Source: Halichondria panicea (lineage: Eukaryota > Porifera > Demospongiae > Suberitida > Halichondriidae). From it: DNA of 64,000 nucleotides. This document shows, one piece after another, positions 54,027-64,000 of this stretch. Each line of letters opens with the position of its first letter. The stretch's first letter is position 1. The notes below the pieces were generated by a model, which did no database searches, was not told where the DNA came from, and saw nothing but the letters and a program-made list of their open reading frames with translations. The position numbers were made by a program, and so were the translations under genes. The DNA lies in NCBI RefSeq assembly GCF_963675165.1, contig NC_087377.1, positions 17,877,018-17,941,017 on the forward strand, written 5' to 3'.

Positions 54027-54620
54027 TCTACTACCTGCGACAGTTGTTCTTCTTGGAGTCTCTATAATTATACCTATAATTATATATAAATCATACTATC
54101 GTCCTCGCTGCTGCTTTTTGTTTGTTGGGCTCTTTCAATTGTCCTCCATGTATATCTGGCGTGGGATAGCTGGGAAGGCTCCTACAAGACCCCCCAGGTC
54201 ACATACAGTGAGAGTGGTGGATTGCGGCTGCTTTTTGTTGGGCTCTTTCAATTGTCCTCACACACTCACCCATATGATCTCCCCTGCGGCTGGATCAACC
54301 CTGGGTGTCTCAGGTAGCTGAGGAGGGGGAGTGGTTAGTGGCTGACACTGTACACACACACTAGTGCTGCATACAATACCAGCTAGGAAGTTATATCTAA
54401 AGCTATAGGTCTACTACCTGCGACAGTTGTTCTTCTTGGAGTCTCTATAATTATACCTATACATAATTATAATTCATACTATCGTCCTCGCTGCTGCTTT
54501 TGTTTGTTGGGCTCTTTCAATATTGTCCTCCATGTATATCTGGCGTGGGATAGCCCCCCAGGCCTGAGAGTGGTGGATTGCGGCTGCTTTTTGTTGGGCT
54601 CTTTCAATTGTCCTCCACCG
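54027..54620. repeat. Two-copy duplication with TTTTTGTTGGGCTCTTTCAA
   Basis: The segment CTACCTGCGACAGTTGTTCT, TCTTGGAGTCTCTATAATTA and TGGGCTCTTTCAATTGTCCT is present from 54027 and again from 54413. The minus strand codes ERAQQKAAAIHHS, which also occurs twice. Confidence 0.7.
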
Positions 54621-55187
54621 TATGTTTTGTTGGGCCAGCTGTGTACGTCGGGACAATCTCTTCGCCATAACTCTAAAGCTCTGTATAGCTACATCAAATT
54701 AAGCAGACACGTACATGTACACACATTGTTACTCTCACCCGGAGTGTTTTGGCCTGTTCTTCCAGCCTCTTTAGGATCTCAGGATCTGCCCTCGTACTGT
54801 TATCATATAGTCTAGAGATTCCACATCGGGTAGGACTCTACCGCTAGGCGTAGCAGCTTTGCACTTGTAGATTGGCGAGGTTGAACAGGAAGAGGGGTAT
54901 GTTGTAGCTGGACAGCAGCACATCATCAAATACATGCTTACCTTCTGGTTCGTTACAATCTCCTCATGAAATCTTCTACATTTACTTGCTAGCCATCTTA
55001 CAGGGGGCCGTCTTACAGTTTGGAGAGAGCAGTTTGGATACGGCTATCCACAGTTCGGATAGAGCAGTTGTTTCTCTGATTTAGTAACATAACTCATGTC
55101 ATTGAGGCAGATTGCTACCCTCGTACGAAATACCAGTCCTCATGGAACGAATAATTACAATAATTACACTTCTTAGGAGTTCCTTGA

Positions 55188-55461
55188 ACTTCTGTGTCCA
55201 GCTGATTCAGCCACACACAGCCACACCTCCATTCCTACGTCTATTAATTTTATCTTCATTACAACTACTCTAATAAAATCTTTGGGTACATTTAAACTAG
55301 CGTAGTTATTGTTCTGTCTCATATTTTGTTTTTTAATGTCATTAAGGCAGATTGCCACTGCCTGGCGGCCCTTGTGAGTGATAATAATGGAGGCCCTTGT
55401 CTTCACCAGTGATGTCACACCACACAACTCTGGGAGCACTGATCTTATTGAGATGGCATCA
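55188..55461 (-). CDS. Longest copy of the repeated AICLND/KDF domain
   Basis: From an acceptor at 55462 the minus strand is open for 91 codons: DAISIRSVLPELCGVTSLVK, TRASIIITHKGRQAVAICLN, DIKKQNMRQNNNYASLNVPK, DFIRVVVMKIKLIDVGME..., ending RSSRNS and TAA. It defines the full extent of the domain that is fragmentary at 41.9, 49.0 and 51.2 kb. No recognised family; mixed alpha/beta composition. Confidence 0.45.
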
Positions 55462-55739
55462 CTGGAAGCAAATAGACTTACCAGAGCCTGTCGGTACTGA
55501 CAGAAAACGCCCACCACTCTACCACAGTACAAAAGAAGACAAAACCTGACTTTTCAACACTGGAGAGAGCGTGAGCAAAAGCAGAAGAGAAGTAGAAGCC
55601 ATCACAACAAAACTAGTCACTAGTCTAGGCCATAAATATTAATGTTGCGTTATTTTAGGAACTTGTGCAATGACATCATTGTAAATATACAGTATATACT
55701 GACTAATTTACTAAGATATCTCGATCCCCAAGATCTTGG

Positions 55740-56100
55740 GGGGTGTCTTTCAACAGCCATAACTTCAGTACAGTTGATCCGATGTCAAAATTTTTATGAT
55801 TTTCTGAAAGCTTAGAAATTACCTTTCAAACGATGTGTTTCAATCCAAAATTTCGTTGGGGCCTTAATTTGTCATTTTTCGGCCTCGGACCATGGGCTAT
55901 AATCTATGGTATCGCCAAATTGTAAAATACTTTTATCTCTCAAATATCAACTTTGATGGTACCATTTGAAAGGTATCTTTCTAAGCTTTCAGAAAAACAT
56001 AACATTTTTGATTTTCGATCCACTTAATTCAAGTTATGGCAGCTGAAAGATTCCCCAAAACGGAGAGGGGGAGGTGTCTTTCAACAGCCATAACTTCAGT
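55740..56100. repeat. Dispersed AAGCTTTC-core repeat, long copy
   Basis: GATTTTCTGAAAGCTTAGAA and CTAAGCTTTCAGAAAAACAT occur as a mirror-image pair around the conserved GGCCTCGGACCATGGGCTAT block. The ends (TCTTTCAACAGCCATAACTT) face each other, so the whole copy is roughly palindromic. Confidence 0.7.
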
Positions 56101-56104
56101 ATAA

Positions 56105-56275
56105 TGAATGTGCGTTCCCGTGAGTGGGTTCAATTCACTAGCAATAGTTTTGCGTTTCCGCAATTCACCAGCAATAGTTTTGTGTTTCCGTGAGTGGGGT
56201 TCACCAACAATAGTTTTGCGTTCCCGTCAATTCACCAGGAATAGTTTTGCGTTCCCGTGAGTGGGTTCAATTCCA
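56105..56275. repeat. Short tandem repeat, about four units of 40-48 bp
   Basis: GTTTTGCGTTCCCGTGAGTG and AATTCACCAGCAATAG repeat with small changes. Confidence 0.85.
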
Positions 56276-56373
56276 AATTGGCAAATACTCTTAATCGATG
56301 ACAATTTGTGGGACACAATGATCATTAACCGAGTGTACAATACGTATAACTACTGTGTGTGTGTGTGTGCAGG

Positions 56374-56426
56374 ACTGACCACCAGCCCCCGGCAAGGGAC
56401 GCTCTACAGTAGGGAGGTGTTAGGGT
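56374..56426 (+). other. Isolated exon-like segment
   Basis: TGCAG acceptor, LTTSPRQGTLYSREVLG, GTAAGT donor. No partner exon found; could belong to a gene whose other exons were lost. Confidence 0.25.
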
Positions 56427-57183
56427 AAGTTCCTTTAATGAGATATTGTGATTCTTTCCTTCTCCTAGGTTGGTGGCTAACCATGCTTATAATTACCATG
56501 GAGATGGTAATTGACTGAAGTCATGTACCTACCTCTCGATAGATGGAAACATGGAAAATGGATTTGAACAGAAAATTAATATCAATATATACTGACGTTT
56601 CTGTAATAAAATTAAACTAACTTTGATTCTCTAATTACAATTATTACTTTTACAAAACTAATTATTGTTCCAAATGTTATGTTATTCCATATAATAATGA
56701 AAGCACTGCAGGTGCTGATGCCTCGGTGCTGATGCCAAAGCTACATAACATAAAGCTACTAAATAGCTTTTATACACAATTTAATTTTGCTGCATGCAAA
56801 AACTCAGAGTGGGTAATGATCGGCCATGATTGTTGTAAAACGATCAATGCCAAAAGTTCAAGTCTAAAATTAATGATAGCAGAGCCTTGCAGCTCTCTTC
56901 TCACTCTTGCAGCTACCAATAGCTAGCGTTCTAGTGCAGAGCTATGTAGAGTAGCAACACTCGGTAAACAAGTTGGCTAGGTGCTCTTCTGAAAAGGCTG
57001 CAATGGCATTCCAAGTAAGCAAAACTAGGCATAACTAGAGAACGAAGCATTATTTTGCAAATCCACGAATTTAAATCCAAGTAAACATGACTAGAAGCCT
57101 ATAGAAACTCTTACTTGCACTTGATTCATCCTTGAGCAGCTGTAGCAGTCTACACACACAGACACACTACCGTATACCTCGCT

Positions 57184-57195
57184 TGCGCATGCGCA
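57184..57195. promoter_or_regulatory. NRF1-like palindrome upstream of the Ser-rich gene
   Basis: TGCGCATGCGCA, a perfect palindrome matching the NRF1 core, 222 bp before the start codon at 57417. The same 12-mer also occurs at 24781-24792, inside an intron. Confidence 0.45.
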
Positions 57196-57416
57196 CCGAG
57201 GCGTAATCAATCAACACATGACTCGACTGTAGGCGTCATGATGATGTGGTCCCCTCCTCTGAACCAACACCTATGAATTTCTGACGGACGTCATGAGGGG
57301 GTGGGGCTCAAAGTCCTCCAGACAAACTGTCTAGACACCAGCAGGTAGATCAACACTGCACCAAACAAGCAAGCTAGGCAAGCAGTAAACACCTGCAGAG
57401 CACCCACTCCGCAGCA

Positions 57417-59717
57417 ATGATGGGGCAGACTAAAGAGGTGAGCTAATCCTAGCTATAACTTATAGTATGAGTACCAGCAGGCATGTCAATAATAACTAGA
57501 CTCTGCAATGCACAACCCTACAACTAGCTGTAGCTATATCAGTGTGGAGTGTTAGATTGTGTGACACTGTGTGTACATGTCCCTTCAGCGCAAGTGGGGC
57601 TCCAGTGGTTCCCAGCCTCGTGATCGTCTGCCCTCGGCTCTCAAGAGACCAGTAGTGGAGACTAGTGATGTAGTTCGATGGGCCAGACCACCCTCTGCCA
57701 TGAGACCACCCTCTGCCAGACCCGATTCCAGAATCTCCAGACCAGGATCAAGAATGGAATCAAGACCAGACTCTCGTCTTCATTCTAAACCTCAGGAACT
57801 TATTGTGAGTTATTTTACTATGCAATATGTATTTGTATAGCGCCTGAGTTGTTCAGTTAACTAGCTCTGTCTGCAGAGACCCAAATCTGGAGTGCGCCCA
57901 TTATCTGGAAAGGTGTTCATGCGTCGGACTAACGACCATGGCTGGGTTGCCAAGGCCTACAATGTCAGCGAGCCAATGGGAGTGCAGAGTCAGCCTGAGC
58001 TGAGCCTGTTTGATGATGCCTCAGATGTTGATTCACTTGACTCTTTCTTTGATGATGACTTCGATGTCCAAACATCAGATGAGAAATTGGGTAATCTACT
58101 CTCTTGCAATACTCTGGGAGTGGAAGCAAAGGTAGTTATTGACGCTATCTAAGTACATGCATGTAGCCCACATGGGACACCTTATATACTACCTGTGAAT
58201 ACTTTATGCTCTTGAGCACCCCCCTGCTTCAATCTCTAGAAACGCCCCTGAACGTCATGATATATGAGTACTGTTATTTATAGTCCAACAAGTATACTCA
58301 TGTTCAGACCTAATGCATACACTATGTTCTGTGTGTACAGGGCAACCGACCTGACTGGGTGGCTGGGAAGCTGAGTATACCAGAGTTCCATTGTCCACGT
58401 TGCCGTGATCATTGGTACGGGATAACAGACGTGCCATGCGATGAAGAGCTGGCCAGACTGATACGTGAAGGGCTGTGGCACACTGGCAGGGAGGAGGTCA
58501 AAGGTAACAGTGGACATCAAAGGAGGAGAGCGCATGGGAAGACGGACAGAGATAGAAACTATAAAAGCCATTCAAGTGTTTCTCTATCATCCAAATCCTC
58601 CAGTATTGAACTGCATAGAAATGCCCAAAGTAAAGATGTCAAAGGTCTAAGAGAATCTAATCTAGCGAGTGAAGAAAAAGATTCGAAAAAGCCCAAGAAA
58701 CGCATTACATTCAAACTGGACAGTGATTTTGAGAGTGGTGGTTCCAACAGTGGCAGTGGGACTCAACTGGATGGCTATGGTAGGTACAAGAAGGCCCAAG
58801 GAACTAAGAGCTTTGGAGATGGTCTCCCCTCGGGCGATAGCAGACAATTAGAGAGCTCTGATGTATCGGGCCAACAAGCCAGTGGTGTGAACAGTGTGGG
58901 AGGTGGTGTTGGTGATGCTCGTGATACTCGTGATGGTGGTGGAGGGGGCGTGGCTGGCAATCACAGGAAAGAAACTCTGAATAACTCTAACAACCAACAA
59001 ATTAAATCCTCCGGCAATTCTGGCTTATTGGATAGAAGAAAGAAGAGAACGAACCAGGACTCTGTTGATGGATTGATACAGTCTAGCTCTGATGGGCAAG
59101 AATCCAGTGGTGTGAGGCATGGCTCATTGGAGACTGCTGCTGCTGCTGCTGGTGTCACTATCAACAGTGGTGGTGGTTGTGACAAGAAAAGTGCCTTCAG
59201 TGAGCAATCAGACTCCACTCTTAAAACAACTGGTGACTCAAACACAAGCAATGGAACTGGACAAGATGCCGGCAACACTCATGCCACAACTACAAGCGTT
59301 ATCGGTAATGGAAGAAGGAACAGTGAAACAAGAGGAAGTGACTCATCATCCCTGATTTCCTCTTCTCAAGTACGCCACACTGGGGGGAGCAGACGAGGTT
59401 CCCTCTCAACAGAGGACCACGGGAGGAATGTCCGTAAGGCAGGGGGATACATGAGAGCTGTGAGTCCCAGTGCTTCAGACTGGGGGGACCCTACACACGC
59501 TAGACCTTTCATCTCCAGCACTGCTACGTCACGTACTGTGTCACGTGTTGGCTCAGCTGTCAACCTGCTCAGTAATAGTGATGACAAGGATAACAAACAT
59601 TTGTCATTGCCACCCATTGTACCAGCGATCAATAACAAGAAACCTCTACTCGATCTTTCTGACCTCAAGGGAGGCTTACAGTTCACAAGAGCATGGGCAT
59701 TTTCATACCACAAGTAG
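57417..59717 (+). CDS. Ser-rich, largely disordered protein with CPRC motif (unrecognised)
   Basis: Exons 57417-57437, 57589-57804, 57877-58131, 58341-59717 (TAG), 622 aa. The N-terminal part is rich in Pro/Ser/Arg (ARPPSAMRPPSARPDSRISR), followed by a conserved-looking block RRTNDHGWVAKAYNVSEP and an acidic patch SLDSFFDDDFD. Next is DWVAGKLSIPEFHCPRCRDH with C182, C185, C197 and flanking H181, H188, which could hold one zinc. The last 420 residues are Ser/Gly/Asn-rich and probably disordered, ending in LPPIVPAINNKKPLLDLSDL. The donor at 58099 would put a stop in exon 4; the donor at 58132 keeps the frame. Function unknown. Confidence 0.8.
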
Positions 59718-59957
59718 AGAACAGAATTTTGTATTTTTGACTTTTTGTATTTTTTACCGCACACCCAATGTTCCCAGTAAACGGTTGCTTGGCAACTTCA
59801 TATCACTTTCTGTATTAATTTTTGTTAAAGCAAATTTTAATAATAAATTTTCAATGAGTTTTCATCGTAAATGTTTCAGAGCATGTGTTTCTATAATATT
59901 ATTTTTTAATATAAAAGCCAAACTCTTGGGGAAAATAATCAAAAATCAAGGTCTGGT

Positions 59958-60141
59958 TCATGTGGGTAGGGCTGCCCTCCTCGGAATGAAGGTGTAGTCC
60001 AGAGAATAGTTCATGAGGTTGTTGAAAGAGGAGGTGTACAGGTTGGAGAAGGTGGCCAGGCGACGGCTGAAGTATGTCGGGTTCTTCTCTGTTCTAAACA
60101 CACTGGCAAACCGGACGTTGTGTGCCTCCTTCAGGTACTTC
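59958..60141 (-). CDS. Last exon of an unrecognised small protein
   Basis: Acceptor ATGCAG at 60142, then KYLKEAHNVRFASVFRTEKN, PTYFSRRLATFSNLYTSSFN and NLMNYSLDYTFIPRRAALPT, TGA. Clearly protein-like. A likely upstream exon ends at the GTGAGT donor near 60353 (either QEKFILEKYGAFPRPSVQHA or MELSLGPLFNMPAG, depending on frame), but neither frame joins with the phase required by the best acceptor, so the 5' structure is unresolved. Convergent with the Ser-rich gene. Confidence 0.55.
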
Positions 60142-60779
60142 CTGCATGAAGGGAACAGTGAGGTCAGTGTGTGTGAGCATGTAGTGCACAAGTCTGTCAA
60201 TAGCCATAACTTTAGTGTTGATCCAGTGTCAAAATAGTGGTTGTACAACAGTATTATATTGTAGTAATAGGGTACATGATTGTTTGGCTACATGCATGTA
60301 AAGTAGCTGTTATATAGATCAGCCACATATCACAGTACCAATATATAAACTCACTCCTGCAGGCATGTTGAACAGAGGGCCTAGGGAAAGCTCCATACTT
60401 CTCAAGTATAAACTTCTCTTGCTTGAGTCAAATAGATGACACCGCCCACTTGTTAGGTAGCACACAATTGAACTTTGACCTAGAGATAAAACATGATTTA
60501 TTGCGGCTTTTAATAGAAGCTAATTATTCTTCCCGGTATTAGGAGGTGGGGCTGCTCTGCAAAGGTTATTCATAGCAATTCTCAGACATTTAATACATGT
60601 ATCAGGAGATTCTTTTAGAAAGAAGAGCCACAGGACACAGTCAGCTAGCTAGCTATAGAGCTATAGCTGTCCGCAAGTACCTAGGATGTGCAGACAACTA
60701 GTATATACCAGGCCTAGTTGTTCTCCTAACCGTTATAAAAGCGAAAAATCGGCCTAGGATCGAGGCTATACATGGTATA

Positions 60780-61690
60780 GGTACGGATAAACTGGCAAAT
60801 TCTCAAATATGAGCTTTAATGACACTATTTGAAGGTCTTTTTCTAAGCTTTCAGAAAATCCTAAAATTTTTGACTTTGGATCCATAGAATTTAAGTTATG
60901 GCAGCTGATATACAGAGGGGGTGGGAGTGTAGTTCAACAGCCATGACTTGAGTACAGTTGATCCAATGTCAAAAATGTTAGGATTTTCTGAAAGCTTACA
61001 AAAATTTCATTAAAATGGTGTGTTTCAATCCAAAATTTCGTCCGGGCCCTAATTTGTCATTTTTCGGCCTCGGACCATGGGCTATAATCCATGGTAGGGC
61101 TGAATTGGCAAATACTTTTATCTCTCAAATATGAACTTTGATGATACCATTTGAAAGGTATTTTTCCAAGCTTTCAGACAATCCTAAAATTTTTGACTTT
61201 GGATCCAAGTTACGGCAGCTGAAAGGGATAACACCGGCGAGTAGTCAATCGAAATTTATGCACAATATCAAACAACTAACCATAGTATTGGGGACAAGAA
61301 TGCTATAAATACAATAATCGTTTCTAAGCTTTCATAAAATCATAAAATTGTTGACATTGGATCAACTTTACTGAAGTTATGGCTGTTGAAAGACACCCCC
61401 CCCCCCCCTCCGTAATCTGATTATGGGATTCTTTCAGCTGCCATAACTTGAATTCTGTGTATCTAAAATCAACTATTTTATGTTTTTCTGAAAGCTTAGA
61501 AAGAGACCTTTCAAATGATACCATCAGTGTGACGATAGTGTGACGGTGGTGTGCCGTAGTGTGACATTAGTGTACGGTAGTGTGGAAACACCATTTGAAA
61601 GGTATTTTCTAAGCTTTCAGAAAATCATAAAATGTTTGACATTGGATCAACTTTACTGAAGTTATGGCTGTTGAAAGACACAAGAATGCA
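60780..61690. repeat. Dispersed AAGCTTTC-core repeats, two adjacent copies
   Basis: 60780-61225 repeats the palindromic layout seen at 55.74 kb, including CGGCCTCGGACCATGGGCTA. 61320-61685 is a second copy with CTAAGCTTTCAGAAAATCAT at its right side. Between them is unique AT-rich sequence. Confidence 0.7.
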
Positions 61691-62208
61691 GACAATTATC
61701 ACGAGTATGTGCACATTCTGTTCTTTGAGTGGCCAGTTTTCAGTTTTCAGTTTTCTGTTAACTTTACCGCCCTTAGCGTGCTTTGTCACATGCATAATTT
61801 GTGATCACATTGCTTTCGTCACCAAATCCACACCTCACACAGGACGCGGATGGCTGGGCTGCAAGGACTGAGGGGAAGATTGGTCGGCAAGACAACCTCC
61901 ACATGAACATTTTTGCATGGACTTGGATCACATCATTATATCTCGTGTAATTTGAACTTCAGTTATACATTTTGATTTGAAATTTTCATAATTATGTTCA
62001 TTTCTCATTCAAAAAGAATTAACACACAATCATCTTGTATATACAAAAGACTATTAAAGCGACATTTCGGTATAAAAATAAGAACACACATATCCCTATT
62101 ACACTCACAGGTTCTAAATTACTGTCTCACTGCTTCACGATTAATTATTATTTGATTGAGCCAACATACCCTCACCACTTGTTGTTGTTGTCAAGAGATC
62201 GACAATTC

Positions 62209-64000
62209 TTAACGCTCCTGATCTATATCTGAAGGATAGGCATTATAATTAATTATAGCTTATCACACATGCACACTGTGCAGGGAAATGTACGCTAAAC
62301 TCAGACAGTGGATATCATGCAACTTACCTGGATTAACATAATCATATGAGTGCTCCGATTTGACGTTGACTGCATCATTAGGGGCAGACATACCATATGC
62401 GGGATTCCTCGCTGTGTGCATGTGATGCATAGTTAGTAACCATAACACAAGTGTTAACAACTTACATGCAGTTTGGTTGGGATGCAAGGAATAAGAAGGT
62501 TTTCGTCTCTGACAATTCAACAGTATGAGAATAAAGAGTAGTATGATCACTATGACTCCAATAACTCCAACCACAGACACAGCGATTACCACTTCGTTAA
62601 CATCACCTCCTATTTATGAATCTAATAATTATTATAGGCTGGCAATTGGAATAAAGAACCTTCTGTAGGTGGTGTGAGGAAGCTGATGGTGATGTTTGCG
62701 CTCACGCCAGGGGTCAAAGTGCAAGAGTAGGTCCCTGTGTCTGTAGATTGTGGGTTAATGAATACGAGGTTATTGCCAACTTGAATGGCAGACGAGGGCA
62801 GATTGAGTCGACCAACACGCCCCCAGCGTAGAGAAAGGACATTACTGACACTGGAGGAGCAGTTGAGTTGTGTTATCTGACCAGCAAAAACTTCCCTGGG
62901 ACCGGAAACAGTGGGCGGTGAGGGTGCTGTGTGTGTGTGTGTGTGTGTGGAGGGGGAGTTGTGGGTGTGTGTGTGTGTGGAGGAAAAATTAAAGTATTGT
63001 AGTTGTCCATGGCAGGGATGTGCCCTCACCGCCAGTTTACCAAACAAGAGGCAATTTGTGTATAGAATTGAGATTGAAGATGCTACCACTCCACAACATT
63101 CCAGGCACACACTGGTTGTCCTGTACGCCACTACAGTGTACAACATTCCATGCACACACTGGTTGTCCTGTACGCCACTACAGTGTACAAGATTATACAA
63201 AACTTACGTTGTGTGGAAAATTCAACCTGAAATAAGAACTGAGATGTTCCCATCGCATTGACAGATGCAACACGCACGTCATACAAAGCACTCGGTATTA
63301 GATCCGTCAATATCACCATGGTAACATGGCTGGGTATCCTTCTTTCTATAACATCATTATCAGAGGTCCAATCATTGAGCCGCTCCTTGTATTGTATGAG
63401 GTATTCGTCCACTTGACCCCCAGGAAACACCCAGGAAATTAGAGCCGTTCGATTGGTTACTTGGTGCGAGATAGGTTCTAACAAAATTGGCTGTGGTTCA
63501 TCTGTGAGGGTCATGATCATTATTTTTTGGTCTGTTTTGATTCCCCCCCCCCCCGTTTAATCAATGGTTTGGGGACTCATTCAGCTTGCCATAACTTAAC
63601 CTTTGGATTTAAACACATCATTTGAAAGGTATTTTTCTCGGCTTTCAGAAAATCATTGACATTGTATCAACTGTACTAAAGTTATGGCCGTTAAAAGATG
63701 CTCTATTTAACACAATACTACTACAAATGGTTCTGTAACTATAGACTGTTCTAACTAACTAGCTCTGTAACTATAGACTGTTCTAACTGACTAGCTCTGT
63801 AACTAGACTGTTCTAACTGACTAGCTCTGTAACTATAGACTGTTCTAACTGACTAGCTCTGTAACTATAGACTGTTCTAACTGACTAGCTCTGTAACTAT
63901 AGACTGTAGCCTGATGGTATAGGGAATATAAACACTCACCCAGTGACTGGGTCATGATGGTAATGGTGGCAGCCTCTCCTCTACCAGCCAGGTTCACAGC
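62209..64000 (-). CDS. FN3/Ig transmembrane receptor, paralogue of the sushi receptor (5' part outside window)
   Basis: Exons on the minus strand: 63940-64000 (end of an extracellular domain, partial), 63208-63501 (FN3), 62660-62926 (Ig, LNCSS/YSCTL), 62466-62609 (TM), 62328-62411 and 62209-62228 (tail, TAA). All in phase 1. FN3 and Ig are close copies of those at 33.4-34.7 kb, but without the LTE stalk. The tail is longer: QRRKPSYSLHPNQTAS, RNPAYGMSAPNDAV, EHSYDYVNPDIDQER. NPAY could act as an NPxY-type PTB/endocytosis signal and YVNP as a Grb2-type YxN SH2 site. Whether sushi domains precede it cannot be seen. Confidence 0.75.
63560..63715. repeat. Dispersed AAGCTTTC-type repeat, short copy
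   Basis: TTTGAAAGGTATTTTTCTCG, GCTTTCAGAAAATCATTGAC and TAAAGTTATGGCCGTTAAAA. In the intron upstream of the FN3 exon. Confidence 0.6.
63715..63910. repeat. 32-bp tandem repeat, about six copies
   Basis: Unit CTAGCTCTGTAACTATAGAC + TGTTCTAACTGA, nearly identical between copies. Confidence 0.92.

Noticed and set aside
59366-59764. 132-codon minus-strand frame over the Ser-rich gene
   Set aside because: Shadow of the plus-strand coding exon.

Overview
The window is nuclear DNA of an intron-rich animal. Introns have GT-AG borders, most receptor exons are in phase 1, (CA)n tracts are long, and small DNA transposons are common. Immunoglobulin (Ig), fibronectin type III (FN3) and sushi (CCP) receptors with phosphotyrosine motifs, next to compact housekeeping genes, suggest an early-branching metazoan. 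A demosponge is my best guess, but it is an inference: nothing in the window fixes the taxon.

Layout. 1-2039 (+) is the 3' part of an Ig-type membrane receptor. 2584-18806 is a compact housekeeping block: TMEM41A (-), PSMD9 (+), FHIT (-), EIF3F (+). These form two head-to-head pairs separated by 122 and 191 bp, and PSMD9 and FHIT meet tail to tail. 19219-32931 holds two divergent receptors with the same ectodomain (three Ig plus three FN3, one domain per exon) but opposite tail logic: two ITIMs on the minus-strand gene and an ITAM-like YxxI-x7-YxxL on the plus-strand gene. 33066-38469 (-) is a receptor with ten sushi domains in a tandemly amplified exon array, then FN3, Ig, a repeat stalk and a transmembrane segment (TM). 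39060-39780 holds debris of both receptor types. 39890-40766 may be a small spliced gene. 41.9-55.6 kb is a patchwork of exon-like fragments, mostly minus strand, many repeated and decayed. They include coiled-coil pieces, a repeated C-terminal domain, and a gene with acidic repeats and a Cys-rich motif. 57417-59717 (+) is an unrecognised Ser-rich protein with a small Cys/His motif. 59958-60141 (-) is the last exon of an unknown gene. 62209-64000 (-) is a paralogue of the sushi receptor's C-terminal half, cut by the window end.

Repeats. A non-autonomous DNA element with terminal inverted repeats (TIRs) carries an internal 45-bp minisatellite of very variable copy number; there are five copies and a remnant. 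Several other TIR elements, a dispersed repeat with a palindromic core, and simple or minisatellite arrays fill the introns. Open frames over these arrays (45-bp and CA repeats) are artefacts of repeat length.

The receptor cluster is the most interesting part: a paired inhibitory/activating arrangement by inverted duplication, plus a second receptor family whose tails differ between copies. All gene models come from splice signals and phase bookkeeping by eye; none is backed by transcripts.
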